Positions 1-8,236 of a stretch of DNA of 64,000 bases are shown here, piece by piece. How positions within the stretch are numbered: position 1 is the stretch's first letter; each line of letters starts with the position of its first letter. The notes under the pieces were generated by a model that ran no database searches, was not told the origin of the DNA, and worked only from the letters and a program-made list of their open reading frames with translations. Location of the stretch: contig NZ_LT670817.1 in the NCBI RefSeq assembly GCF_900129425.1, forward strand, positions 8,522,001-8,586,000, in the 5' to 3' direction. The translations under genes were made by a program, and so were the position numbers. The stretch comes from Bradyrhizobium erythrophlei. GTDB taxonomy: Bacteria; Pseudomonadota; Alphaproteobacteria; Rhizobiales; Xanthobacteraceae.

Positions 1-71
1 AGCCACCCTGCCTTAATCTGCCGCAAATCCTGCCCGGCGCGGGCGGCGGCTTTGAGGGCTGGAGCGAATTT

Positions 72-395
72 ATGGTGTCGGAACGGCGCAAGGGCGAGCG
101 CGTCACGTTCGAGCGCGGGATTCCCGCGCATATGATGGGCATCGACGGCACCTGGCGGCGCGAATGCCTCATGGAAGACATTTCGGAGACCGGTGCCAAA
201 CTCACCATCGAGGGCTCGGTCGAAGGGCTGCAACTCAAGGAATTCTTCCTGCTGCTGTCGTCCACGGGTCTCGCCTATCGGCGCTGCGAGCTGTCCTGGG
301 TCAATGGCGATCAGATCGGCGTCAATTTCCTTAAAACCGGCGACAAGAAAAAAAGGTCGGCGAGGCGCGGTGCGCCGCAGGCCGCGGAAGTCTGA
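72..395 (+). CDS. PilZ domain protein
   Basis: A 107-residue single-domain PilZ protein, probably a cyclic-di-GMP receptor in the cytoplasm. The two c-di-GMP contact motifs are visible: RxxxR near residues 6-10 and DxSxxG at residues 36-41 (DISETG), followed by a beta-barrel-like stretch ending near residue 88. The tail is basic (KKKRSARR). The start is supported by a GGAG about seven bases upstream. It precedes the nucleotidyltransferase by about 115 bp on the same strand. Which process it controls cannot be told from sequence. Confidence 0.85.
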   Translation: MVSERRKGERVTFERGIPAHMMGIDGTWRRECLMEDISETGAKLTIEGSVEGLQLKEFFLLLSSTGLAYRRCELSWVNGDQIGVNFLKTGDKKKRSARRGAPQAAEV

Positions 396-512
396 ACGCG
401 CCGTCGCACAATCGTCACGGGCTGCGGCTATGGCGTCCGCGGTCGATGCGCCCTGCAAATCACCGTGATATGATTCGCGCCAGCCTGAATCCAGTTCGAG
501 AAATTTCCGAAG

Positions 513-1235
513 ATGTCCGTCAAGCCCAACAAAGCCATGGTCCTCGCCGCCGGTCTCGGCGTGCGCATGCGTCCCCTGACGGACCATCTGCCGAAGCCGC
601 TGGTGCGCGTGGCGGGCCGCGCGCTGCTCGATCATGTGCTCGACAAGCTTCGCGACGCCGGCGTCAGCGAAGCCGTCGTCAACGTGCACTATCTGCCCGA
701 CCAGATCATCGATCACGTCGCCGCCCGCGCGCGGCCGCGCGTGATCATCTCCGATGAGCGCGACGAGGTGCTCGGCACCGGCGGCGGCGTCGTCAAGGCG
801 CTGCCCCTGCTCGGGCCTGCACCGTTCTTCCTCGTCAATGCCGACACCATGTGGATCGACGGCGTGCGGCCCAATCTGGCGCGGCTGGCCGAAACCTTCG
901 ATCCCGCGCGCATGGATATCCTGCTGCTGATGGCGCCGACCACCAGCAGCATCGGCTATGGCGGGCGCGGCGACTACGCCATGCTGCCCGATGGCGCGCT
1001 GCGCAAGCGGAGGGAACATCAGGTGGTCCCGTTCGTCTATGCCGGCGCTGCGATCATGTCGCCGTCGCTGTTCGCCGACGCCCCGTCGGGCGAATTTTCG
1101 CTGACCAAAATGTTCGATCGCGCCAACGAGCAGGAACGGCTGTTCGGCCTGCGGCTCGACGGCGTGTGGATGCATGTCGGAACCCCCGACGCGGTTCACG
1201 CCGCGGAAGAGGCCTTTCTTCAAAGCGTGGCGTAG
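513..1235 (+). CDS. MurU-like sugar-1-phosphate nucleotidyltransferase
   Basis: A 240-residue NTP_transferase. The N-terminal nucleotide-binding signature is clear (LAAGLGVRMRPL near residues 11-22, then KPLVRVAGRALLDH), followed by a GTGGGV loop and an NADTMW metal-binding segment. Length and motifs fit MurU (N-acetylmuramate-1-phosphate uridylyltransferase) or short mannose-1-phosphate guanylyltransferases. In Bradyrhizobium this gene usually lies just before addB, which favours a role in cell-wall sugar recycling, but the substrate is inferred. Here about 3.8 kb of accessory DNA separates it from addB. Confidence 0.8.
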   Translation: MSVKPNKAMVLAAGLGVRMRPLTDHLPKPLVRVAGRALLDHVLDKLRDAGVSEAVVNVHYLPDQIIDHVAARARPRVIISDERDEVLGTGGGVVKALPLLGPAPFFLVNADTMWIDGVRPNLARLAETFDPARMDILLLMAPTTSSIGYGGRGDYAMLPDGALRKRREHQVVPFVYAGAAIMSPSLFADAPSGEFSLTKMFDRANEQERLFGLRLDGVWMHVGTPDAVHAAEEAFLQSVA

Positions 1236-1369
1236 CCTGGTCGTAGGGCGGGCACGGCTCAAAGAGCGCCCTTGCGCAGCCTACGAATTGCTCCCTTTGA
1301 TCGCGGAGCAAAGCGACGACCCGATTCCTCCGAAGTGAAGCGTCCCTGTGCCGGCATCGGCGGTGAGCT

Positions 1370-1489
1370 CCCTCTCCCCTTGCGGGAGAGGGTTGGGGTG
1401 AGGGGTTCAGGTCTATCGATGGACCGTAACCCCTCACCCGGATCGCATCTGACGATGCGATCCGACCTCTCCCGCAAGGGGAGAGGTGA
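1370..1489. repeat. Palindromic intergenic repeat, family A
   Basis: An imperfect inverted repeat of about 120 bp. CCTCTCCCCTTGCGGGAGAGG and GTGAGGGG motifs on the left are mirrored by CCCCTCACCC and CTCTCCCGCAAGGGGAGAGG on the right. Related copies lie near 16759, 28965, 53931 and 55265. It follows the nucleotidyltransferase stop and could end transcription, but it is too long and too widely repeated to be a simple terminator. Confidence 0.85.
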
Positions 1490-1555
1490 AGAGCGCCGGG
1501 CGCGGCACCGTCCATATCGGATTCAAATTTTCAACAGCCAAGGTGCAAGTGTTGT

Positions 1556-2085
1556 AAGATTGTCATTGCGAGCGGATCCAGACACACCTTCGCATTCTCG
1601 CGACGCGATGCGCCCGAGGTTTGCAAGAAATCGCCGCCCCGGAAATGAGAGGGCGTGGGGAATGCCGGATGCCCGATGCACCCGCAGCCTCGTGTGCGCA
1701 TATTGGTAGCAAGTATGCACACGAGTATTCACAGCGAGCCACCGGAATCACCCGGCATTCCCGCACGCAATGGTTTTACGGCTTATTTCGTGATCTCCCC
1801 GGCGATCGGCTTTCTTGTCACCGTCGCCTTGCGGAAGATGGCGCGTGCGCCCGGTTGGGCGTAAGCACCTCCGCAAGACTTGACGCCGGCGTCGAGGCGT
1901 CAGGACCACACGATTTCACCGTCCGCATCAGCGCCGTTCGTCAGCATGCCGTTGATCGCTCACGAGCCGAAGCCCGCCCTGCATCACGTGTCACGCCTAA
2001 CGCTGCCGCGTCCACCGCATCCCGCCCCAACGTTCGTGACGATGGCCAACGCCCCTCTCTCGGGACGGGATGGCGACAAATATAA
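1556..2085. repeat. Long Bradyrhizobium-type interspersed repeat
   Basis: About 0.5 kb with no convincing gene. Its translations (for example TGITRHSRTQWFYG on the plus strand and PERGALAIVTNVGAG on the minus strand) resemble spurious ORFs I recall being annotated repeatedly in Bradyrhizobium genomes, so I treat it as a dispersed repeat rather than coding DNA. It abuts and appears to replace the 3' end of the Type IIG pseudogene. With the family A repeat it accounts for most of the gene-free stretch from 1236 to about 2200. Confidence 0.6.
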
Positions 2086-4209
2086 AGTGATTTGGGTCTT
2101 CGGAAAACCAGAATATTTTTTCAAAGGGGGCTGGACAGGTTTTCGCGACGGAAGCCCGACGGGCAAATCACTTCCTATCAAGCCCGCGGGGCTCGGCCGG
2201 AATAGGGCAGGTCGCAACTCTTCACGAGGTTCGCCAAAAATCCACCACTTCTCTTTATATGACTCGCGGTTGTTCCAATCGCGGCCGATAAATTCTTGCT
2301 CACCTTTGCTATTGATTGCTATTTTCTCTTTCACCTCTAATTTTACATGTTGGTAGACCTCTGGAAATTGCCTTCTCACTTCATCTTCTCGCAATCCAAA
2401 CAAATCGATGACCAAAACGCCTCGAGGCCGTGAGGTCAGATCGCGTCCATGGCGATATTCCCGAAGGTGCTTTTCGAGGCCCGGTCGCTTGCCAAGGCCT
2501 AAATGTTCCGCCTCCAGTCGCGAGACAATGAAGCCGGCGCCGTGCAGTTTCACGCCCGGCGAGCTCACGCCTTCGTTGGCTTCGAGCGCCTTAGCGGCAG
2601 TGACGTCAACGCCAATTGTTAAGTCGGAGTCCCACGTCAGCACGGCGTTCTTGACCTGAATGTTCCTGAATGCACGCAGAATCGGCTCTTCAGGCGCCGC
2701 ACCCTTGGTGCGGAAATGCCACTGCAGATAGCCGATCCACAGCACCAGCTCCGCGATTGCCGCCGCGCGCGGATTGATCTCAAGCCCGAGGAATTGATGC
2801 GGATCGACGCTGTGAGAGCCGAGCCCGCGCAGGGCTTCCTGGCCTCCGAGATCGAGCAGTGCTTCCAGCACCTCGCCTTCCAAGCGCTTCATCAATTCCA
2901 ATGAGACGTAGAGGAAATTTCCGGTGCCACAGGCGGGATCGAGCACCCGTGTCTCGCACAGTTTTTCGTGAAAGACCCGTACTTCAGCTGCCGCGCCCTT
3001 GAGATCGCCGGAAGCGCGTTTGGTTTCCGCCGTGGCCTGCACATTGCGCCAATCCTCGCGCAACGGTTCGATGACGGTCGCGACCACCAGCCTTTCGACA
3101 TAGGCGCGGGGCGTATAATGCGCGCCGAGCCGGTCACGCTCTTCGGGATCGAGCGCCTGTTCGAGCAGCGTTCCGAAGATCGACGGATCGACCTCTTTCC
3201 ATGTGTAACTGGCGGCCTGTCGCAATTCGCCAATCTCCTCGCGGCCAAGCGGCAGCGCGGCACGATTTCGGAAGAACTCGCCGTTAAATTTCTTCACCTT
3301 GGTTTTCAGCACGTGCGCCCATGTGCCCAGGTCCATCGCCTCCCAGAGTTGCCCCACGTCATGCGTGAAGGCATCCGGGTTCTTCTCGCATTCCTCCAGG
3401 ACTTCCTTGAAGGATTTTTCAGGCAGCAGCCCGACATCCTCCGCGAACATCGTGAACAGGCAGCGCATCAGGAACATCGCGACGTCCTGCGCGGGGTAGT
3501 TCTTCTTCTCCAGCGCGAGGGAGACTTGCGCAAGCCGCTTGGCGATGTCGCGCGTGACCTTCGCCGATTGTTGCGCCGGATCGAGCGATGCCGGGTCGAG
3601 CCAGATTTTCCGGAGCCGGTCGCGGACGTCCTCGTTGCGCAGGTCTTCGAGATAGATGCGGAAGGTCTGGCGGTCCGGAAACTGGGTGTAGTTCTTGCCC
3701 TGCCCGGAAAAATCGGCATAGACCTCGATGCAGTGCCCGACATCGCAGATGAGGATGAACGGCGGCCAGCCGTGGGACGTCGGCAGGGCGCGGGCGTATT
3801 CTTCCGCCTGCCGCTTGGCGTTGAGCATCAGCACGTCCCAGGCGCGATCCGCGCCGCGGCGGCCGCGCGAATCCTCAGGGATTTCGGCGGTGAACAGGTC
3901 GTTCTGGCCCGGAATTTTCTTACTGCCCTTCAGGCGGCTCTGCTTGGCTTCAAGGACAAAACTGTTCTTCTTGTAAAGGTCGATCCGCCCCTGCGAGTCG
4001 CCCTCGTCCCTGTGCTTCCTGACGGCCCGTTCGAACACGTAATCGTTATGTTCATGGGTGGCGTCGGCCGGGTCGGGCGGTGGCAATCCGAGCAACGCGA
4101 TCAGTTCATTGAGGAACGAGACGTAATTCGCCCGTTCCTGGCCGCCCTCGCGGCCCTGCCAGCGCCGGATAAAGGCTTCTACGGCTTCGGTGTTTTTGGC
4201 TTCCCCCAT
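1984..4209 (-). pseudogene. Type IIG (MmeI/Eco57I-like) restriction-methyltransferase, internally deleted
   Basis: A 741-codon open frame that is a remnant of a single-chain restriction-modification enzyme. The N-terminus keeps a PD-(D/E)XK-like nuclease motif (D77, then E87-A-K89). The methyltransferase part keeps HYTPRAYVERL and motif I, DPACGTGNF, near residue 424. After AVLTWD, near residue 527 (about 2625-2631), the protein jumps to DLTIGVDV, which in intact homologues lies hundreds of residues later. The catalytic NPPF/Y motif and following region are therefore missing, in frame. Homology ends at ...EELRPAL (position 2203) and the last 72 codons read into a dispersed repeat. It cannot methylate. 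It is probably non-functional despite the open frame. Confidence 0.85.
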
Positions 4210-4280
4210 GGCCGCAACCTAGCGGGAGGATGGGGTATGAGACAACCCTATGCCGCTCAGTGGTCGGTCGCATTACGCTG

Positions 4281-4362
4281 CCGTCTCGCCCGGCGCACCC
4301 ACGTCTTATCGGGGCCAAGCAAGCAAGACGTGGATGGCCGGGTCAAGCCCGGCCATGACGAG
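4281..4362. repeat. Palindromic repeat, family B
   Basis: Inverted repeat with CCCACGTCTTATC on the left and GACGTGGATGGCCGGGTCAA then GGCCATGACG on the right. Other family B copies lie at 4819-4935, 19491-19580 and 22398-22483. It sits just before the DUF4160 fragment and probably marks where the upstream part of that gene was lost. Confidence 0.75.
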
Positions 4363-4389
4363 ATTGGGATCGGGTGGCCGCGATGACGC

Positions 4390-4474
4390 CCATGAAATCG
4401 GCGCTATTATCCTCCACCTGCGACCACAGCGCGATCTCCTCGAAGGCAAATGGCATGAGCACTTTGGAAATTGA
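4390..4474 (+). pseudogene. DUF4160 gene, 3' fragment only
   Basis: The reading frame ending at TGA 4472-4474 encodes a tail (IGAIILHLRPQRDLLEGKW, then HEHFGN) resembling the C-terminus of DUF4160 proteins, which end in helix-rich sequence followed by W..HFG. Upstream the frame runs into repeat DNA and has no plausible start, so the 5' part is missing. The fragment overlaps the DUF2442 start by about 20 bp, as is common for DUF4160-DUF2442 pairs. Family assignment rests on about 28 residues. Confidence 0.6.
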
Positions 4475-4703
4475 TGTCGGCGAACTCAGGCCGGTTTCGG
4501 TTGCCTTCACCGCCGACGAGTTGGTGGTGACGCTGGCGGATGGCCGCCGGATCGCGACGCCACTCAAATGGTATCCGCGGCTGCGGGACGCCAGTGCAGC
4601 GGCGCGCGGGCGGTTCGAGCTGATGCCGATGGGGATTCACTGGCCCGAACTCGACGAGGACCTCGGCATTGCCGGGATGCTGCAGGGTCGGCCGGCCGCC
4701 TAA
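4455..4703 (+). CDS. DUF2442 domain protein
   Basis: A small 82-residue protein with the DUF2442 pattern: a beta-rich first half (VAFTADELVVTLADGRRI), then PLKWYPRL and a tail ending WPELDEDLGIAGMLQG. The ATG at 4455 was chosen because the family normally starts just before this block; a longer in-frame ORF from 4374 has no such support. DUF2442 genes often pair with DUF4160 genes in a toxin-antitoxin-like arrangement, but here the partner is only a fragment, so this looks like an orphan. Biochemical function is unknown. Confidence 0.75.
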   Translation: MSTLEIDVGELRPVSVAFTADELVVTLADGRRIATPLKWYPRLRDASAAARGRFELMPMGIHWPELDEDLGIAGMLQGRPAA

Positions 4704-4818
4704 CGTGGCGGTGAACCAACGCAGGCCTCTCGCCTCCGGTGGACATGGGTCCCGGCTCGGTGGCCGGGACGACGGTGGAGAGGTGTTTGCTCACAATTCG
4801 AAGAGCAGTTGCCCTTTT

Positions 4819-4935
4819 CGTCATGGCCGGGCCAAAGCGCGAAGCGCGTCTTCGCGTAGATGTCCCGGCTATCCACGTCTTTCTTGCCTCAGTGAAGTCA
4901 AGACGTGGATGCCCGGCACAAGGCCGGGCATGACG
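4819..4935. repeat. Palindromic repeat, family B
   Basis: About 117-bp inverted repeat opening with CGTCATGGCCGGGCC and closing with GGCCGGGCATGACG, with ATCCACGTCTT / AAGACGTGGAT as inner arms. With the adjacent family C repeat it fills most of the 386-bp gap between DUF2442 and addB; I see no gene in that gap. Confidence 0.85.
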
Positions 4936-4944
4936 AACTCTCCC

Positions 4945-5022
4945 CGTCATTCCGGGGCGCGCTAGCGAACCCGGAATCTCGAGATTCCGGGTTCGACGCT
5001 TTCGCGTCGCCCCGGAATGACG
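4945..5022. repeat. Palindromic repeat, family C
   Basis: A 78-bp near-perfect palindrome: CGTCATTCCGGGGCG at the left is mirrored by CGCCCCGGAATGACG at the right, with CCCGGAATCTCGAGATTCCGGG at the centre broken here as CCCGGAATCTC / GAGATTCCGGG. A second copy lies at 49211-49290. Confidence 0.9.
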
Positions 5023-5089
5023 GTGGTGCCCCTCCCTCCACATTGCTGCCCGTGCCATGGTGCATCCTGACCTGCGAATCAGGAAGCCG

Positions 5090-8000
5090 ATGCGCGTTTT
5101 CAGTGTTCCTCTCTCCGTGCCGTTTCTGCGCACCGTCGTTGCCGCGCTGGTCGATGGCCGGCTGGTCGATGGTTTTGAGGCCCGCGCGCAGCCCGAGCGG
5201 CTGGCGCGCGTGACGCTGTATGTGCCGACCCGCCGCGCCGGACGCATGGCGCGGGAGATCTTTCTCGACGAGTTGAAATCCGACGCCGTGCTGTTGCCGC
5301 GCATCGTCGCGCTCGGCGATATCGACGAAGACGAACTGGCGTTTGCCGAAGAGGCCGAACACTATGGCGGCACGGCGCCGCTGGAGATTCCGCCTGATCT
5401 CGCCGAACTGGACCGCCGGCTGACGCTGGCGAAATTGGTGGGGATGTGGGCGAAGGGTCCGGTATTGGCGCCGCTGGTCGTCGGCGGCCCGGCCTCGACC
5501 CTTGCACTGGCCAGCGATCTGGCGCGGCTGATGGACGACATGGTGACGCGGGGCGTCGGCTGGGACGCGCTGGACGGCCTGGTGCCGGATCAGCTCGACC
5601 AGTATTGGCAGCACTCGCTCGAGTTCCTGCAGATCGCGCGGCGGGCGTGGCCGGCTCACCTCGAGGAAATCGGCAGGATCGAGCCGGCGGCGCGGCGCGA
5701 CCTCCTGATCGCCGCCGAGGCCAAACGCCTGACCGCGCATCATGACGGCCCGGTGATCGCGGCGGGTTCGACCGGTTCGATGCCGGCGACGGCGAAATTT
5801 CTCAACGCCGTCGCCGCGCTGCCGCAAGGCGCGGTGGTGCTGCCGGGGCTCGATACCGATCTCGACGACGAAGCGTGGCAATTGATCGGCGGCATAAGGG
5901 ACGCACGCGGCAAGTTCAGCACGCATCCATCGTCCAACCACCCGCAATTTGCGATGCACGCGCTACTGGATCAATTCGGCATCAAGCGTGGCGACGTCGA
6001 AATCCTGGGCGAGCCGGCGCCGCACGGGCGCGACGTGCTGGTCTCCGAAGCGATGCGGCCTTCCAATGCGACCGCGCAATGGCACCGGCGGCTGGCCGAG
6101 TCTGAAATCGTCGAGAAGATTTCAGGCGGCATGACCAACCTCGCCGTGATCGAAGCCGCCAATCCCGAGATGGAGGCGCTGGCGATCGCGGTGGCGATGC
6201 GCGAGGCGCGGCATCTGAACAAATCGGCGGCGCTGGTGACACCGGATCGCGCGCTGGCACGGCGGGTGATGGCGGCGCTCGGCCGCTGGAATCTCGCCTT
6301 CGACGATTCCGGTGGCGACGCGCTGATGGAAACATCCGCCGGCGTTTTCGCCCGGCTCACAGCCGAGGCGGCGGCCAGGCAGCTGGAGCCGCCGACGCTG
6401 CTGGCGCTGCTGAAACATCCGCTGTGCCGGCTCGGCGCCGCGCCGGGCGCATTGAACGATGCGGTTGCAACGCTCGAACTAGCGCTGTTGCGCGGCACCC
6501 GGCCGCAGCCGGGAAGCGGCGGGCTGGCGCGCGACTTTGCGCGCTTTCGTGCCGAACTTGCCAAACTCAGGCGCGGCGAGACATCGTCGCTGCACGCCGC
6601 GGAGCCGAGAACCCGGCTAGGAGATGCCGCGCTCGATCGGGCCGGCCAGTTGATTTCGGCATTGCAGGCCGCGCTTTCACCGCTCGAAGGTCTCGGCGCC
6701 TCAAGACCGTATGATTTCGCCGATCTGGCAAAACGCCATCGCGACGTCCTGGTCGCGCTGGCGGGCGACGAGCATGGTGTCGCGCATGTCTTCGAGGATC
6801 CCCAGGGCTCCGCGCTGGCATCCGCGTTCGACGATCTCCCGGGCGGGCAAGCCGAGAGCGGGCTGACGGTTCAACTCGGCGACTATGCGGAAGTGTTCCA
6901 GACCGCGTTCGGCGACCGCACGGTGCGGCGGCCGGAGACAGCCAACGTTCATTTAAAAATCTATGGCCCGCTGGAAGCGCGGCTGACGCAAACCGACCGC
7001 GTCATTGTCGGCGGGCTGGTCGAAGGCGTCTGGCCGCCGGCGCCGCGGATCGATCCGTGGCTGAGCCGGCCGATGCGGCACGAGCTCGGCCTCGATCTGC
7101 CGGAACGGCGGATCGGCCTCTCCGCGCACGACTTCGCGCAACTGCTCGGCGCCGACGAGGTGATCCTCAGCCACGCCGCCAAAGTCGGCGGCGCGCCGGC
7201 GGTGGCCTCGCGATTCCTGCACCGGCTGGAGGCGGTCGCGGGCGAGGAGCGCTGGAACGCCGCCAGGGCGGCGGGCGAAAAATATGTCCGCTTCGCCAGC
7301 GAACTCGACCGGCCCGAGAAGGTCAAGCCGATCGACCAGCCCGCGCCGAAGCCGCCGCGCGCGACGCGGCCGCTGAAACTGTCGGTGACCGCGATCGAGG
7401 ACTGGCTGCGCGATCCCTATACGATCTACGCGAAATACATCTTGAAACTGGCGCCGCTCGATCCCGTCGACATGCCGCTGTCGGCCGCCGATCGCGGTTC
7501 GGCGATCCACGACGCGCTCGGCGAGTTCACGCAGACCTTCGCCGCCGCGCTGCCCGATGATCCCGTGCGCGCCTTGCGCGGGATCGGCGAAACATATTTC
7601 GCTCCGCTGATGGAGCGGCCGGAGGCGCGGGCGCTGTGGTGGCCGCGATTCCAGCGCATTGCCGTTTGGTTCGCGGATTGGGAAATCGCCCGGCGCGGCG
7701 ATGTCGGCAGCATCGCCGCCGAAATCCGGGGCGAGATCCCTGTTCGACTCGACAACGAGCGCACTTTTATTTTGTCGGCGCGTGCCGACCGGATCGAACG
7801 CCGCCGCGACGGTACGTTTGCGATTCTCGACTACAAGACCGGGCAGCCGCCGACCGGCAAGCAGGTGCGCATGGGGCTGTCGCCGCAGCTGACGCTGGAA
7901 GCCGCGATCCTGCGCGAAGGCGGCTTTGAAGGGATTGCGGCGGATAGCTCGGTCAGCGAACTCACTTACGTGCGGCTCAGCGGCAACAATCCGCCGGGCG

Positions 8001-8236
8001 AGCAAAAACGCCTGGAGCTGAAGATCAACAAAAGCGATACGCCGCAGCCGCCCGACGAGGCGGCCGACGAGGCCCTACGCAAGCTCGAAGCGCTGATCCG
8101 CGCCTTCGAGAACGAGGACCAGGCCTATACCTCGCTCAATCTGTCGATGTGGTCGAACCGCTACGGCAGCTACGACGATCTCGCCCGCATCAAGGAATGG
8201 TCCGCCGCCGGCGGCCTGGGAATCGAAGAATGGTAA
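5090..8236 (+). CDS. addB: AddB, double-strand break repair nuclease subunit
   Basis: About 1,048 residues, the usual size for alphaproteobacterial AddB. It partners AddA in the helicase-nuclease that processes double-strand DNA ends and loads RecA. The N-terminal FSVPLSVPFLRTVVAALVDG and RRAGRMAREIF blocks match the family, and the C-terminal nuclease domain shows LSVTAIEDWLRDPY followed by the D-Y-K core (ILDYKTGQPP). I place the start at ATG 5090 because AGGAAG lies three bases upstream; ATG 5057 is an alternative. The stop overlaps the addA start by seven bases, which implies translational coupling. Confidence 0.95.
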   Translation: MRVFSVPLSVPFLRTVVAALVDGRLVDGFEARAQPERLARVTLYVPTRRAGRMAREIFLDELKSDAVLLPRIVALGDIDEDELAFAEEAEHYGGTAPLEIPPDLAELDRRLTLAKLVGMWAKGPVLAPLVVGGPASTLALASDLARLMDDMVTRGVGWDALDGLVPDQLDQYWQHSLEFLQIARRAWPAHLEEIGRIEPAARRDLLIAAEAKRLTAHHDGPVIAAGSTGSMPATAKFLNAVAALPQGAVVLPGLDTDLDDEAWQLIGGIRDARGKFSTHPSSNHPQFAMHALLDQFGIKRGDVEILGEPAPHGRDVLVSEAMRPSNATAQWHRRLAESEIVEKISGGMTNLAVIEAANPEMEALAIAVAMREARHLNKSAALVTPDRALARRVMAALGRWNLAFDDSGGDALMETSAGVFARLTAEAAARQLEPPTLLALLKHPLCRLGAAPGALNDAVATLELALLRGTRPQPGSGGLARDFARFRAELAKLRRGETSSLHAAEPRTRLGDAALDRAGQLISALQAALSPLEGLGASRPYDFADLAKRHRDVLVALAGDEHGVAHVFEDPQGSALASAFDDLPGGQAESGLTVQLGDYAEVFQTAFGDRTVRRPETANVHLKIYGPLEARLTQTDRVIVGGLVEGVWPPAPRIDPWLSRPMRHELGLDLPERRIGLSAHDFAQLLGADEVILSHAAKVGGAPAVASRFLHRLEAVAGEERWNAARAAGEKYVRFASELDRPEKVKPIDQPAPKPPRATRPLKLSVTAIEDWLRDPYTIYAKYILKLAPLDPVDMPLSAADRGSAIHDALGEFTQTFAAALPDDPVRALRGIGETYFAPLMERPEARALWWPRFQRIAVWFADWEIARRGDVGSIAAEIRGEIPVRLDNERTFILSARADRIERRRDGTFAILDYKTGQPPTGKQVRMGLSPQLTLEAAILREGGFEGIAADSSVSELTYVRLSGNNPPGEQKRLELKINKSDTPQPPDEAADEALRKLEALIRAFENEDQAYTSLNLSMWSNRYGSYDDLARIKEWSAAGGLGIEEW

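Noticed and set aside
2968..4386. A 472-codon plus-strand frame
   Set aside because: It is antisense to the Type IIG pseudogene, has no known domain, and is explained by GC-rich codon mirroring.
4707..5089. A small gene between DUF2442 and addB
   Set aside because: Open frames here lie within the family B and C palindromes and have no support.
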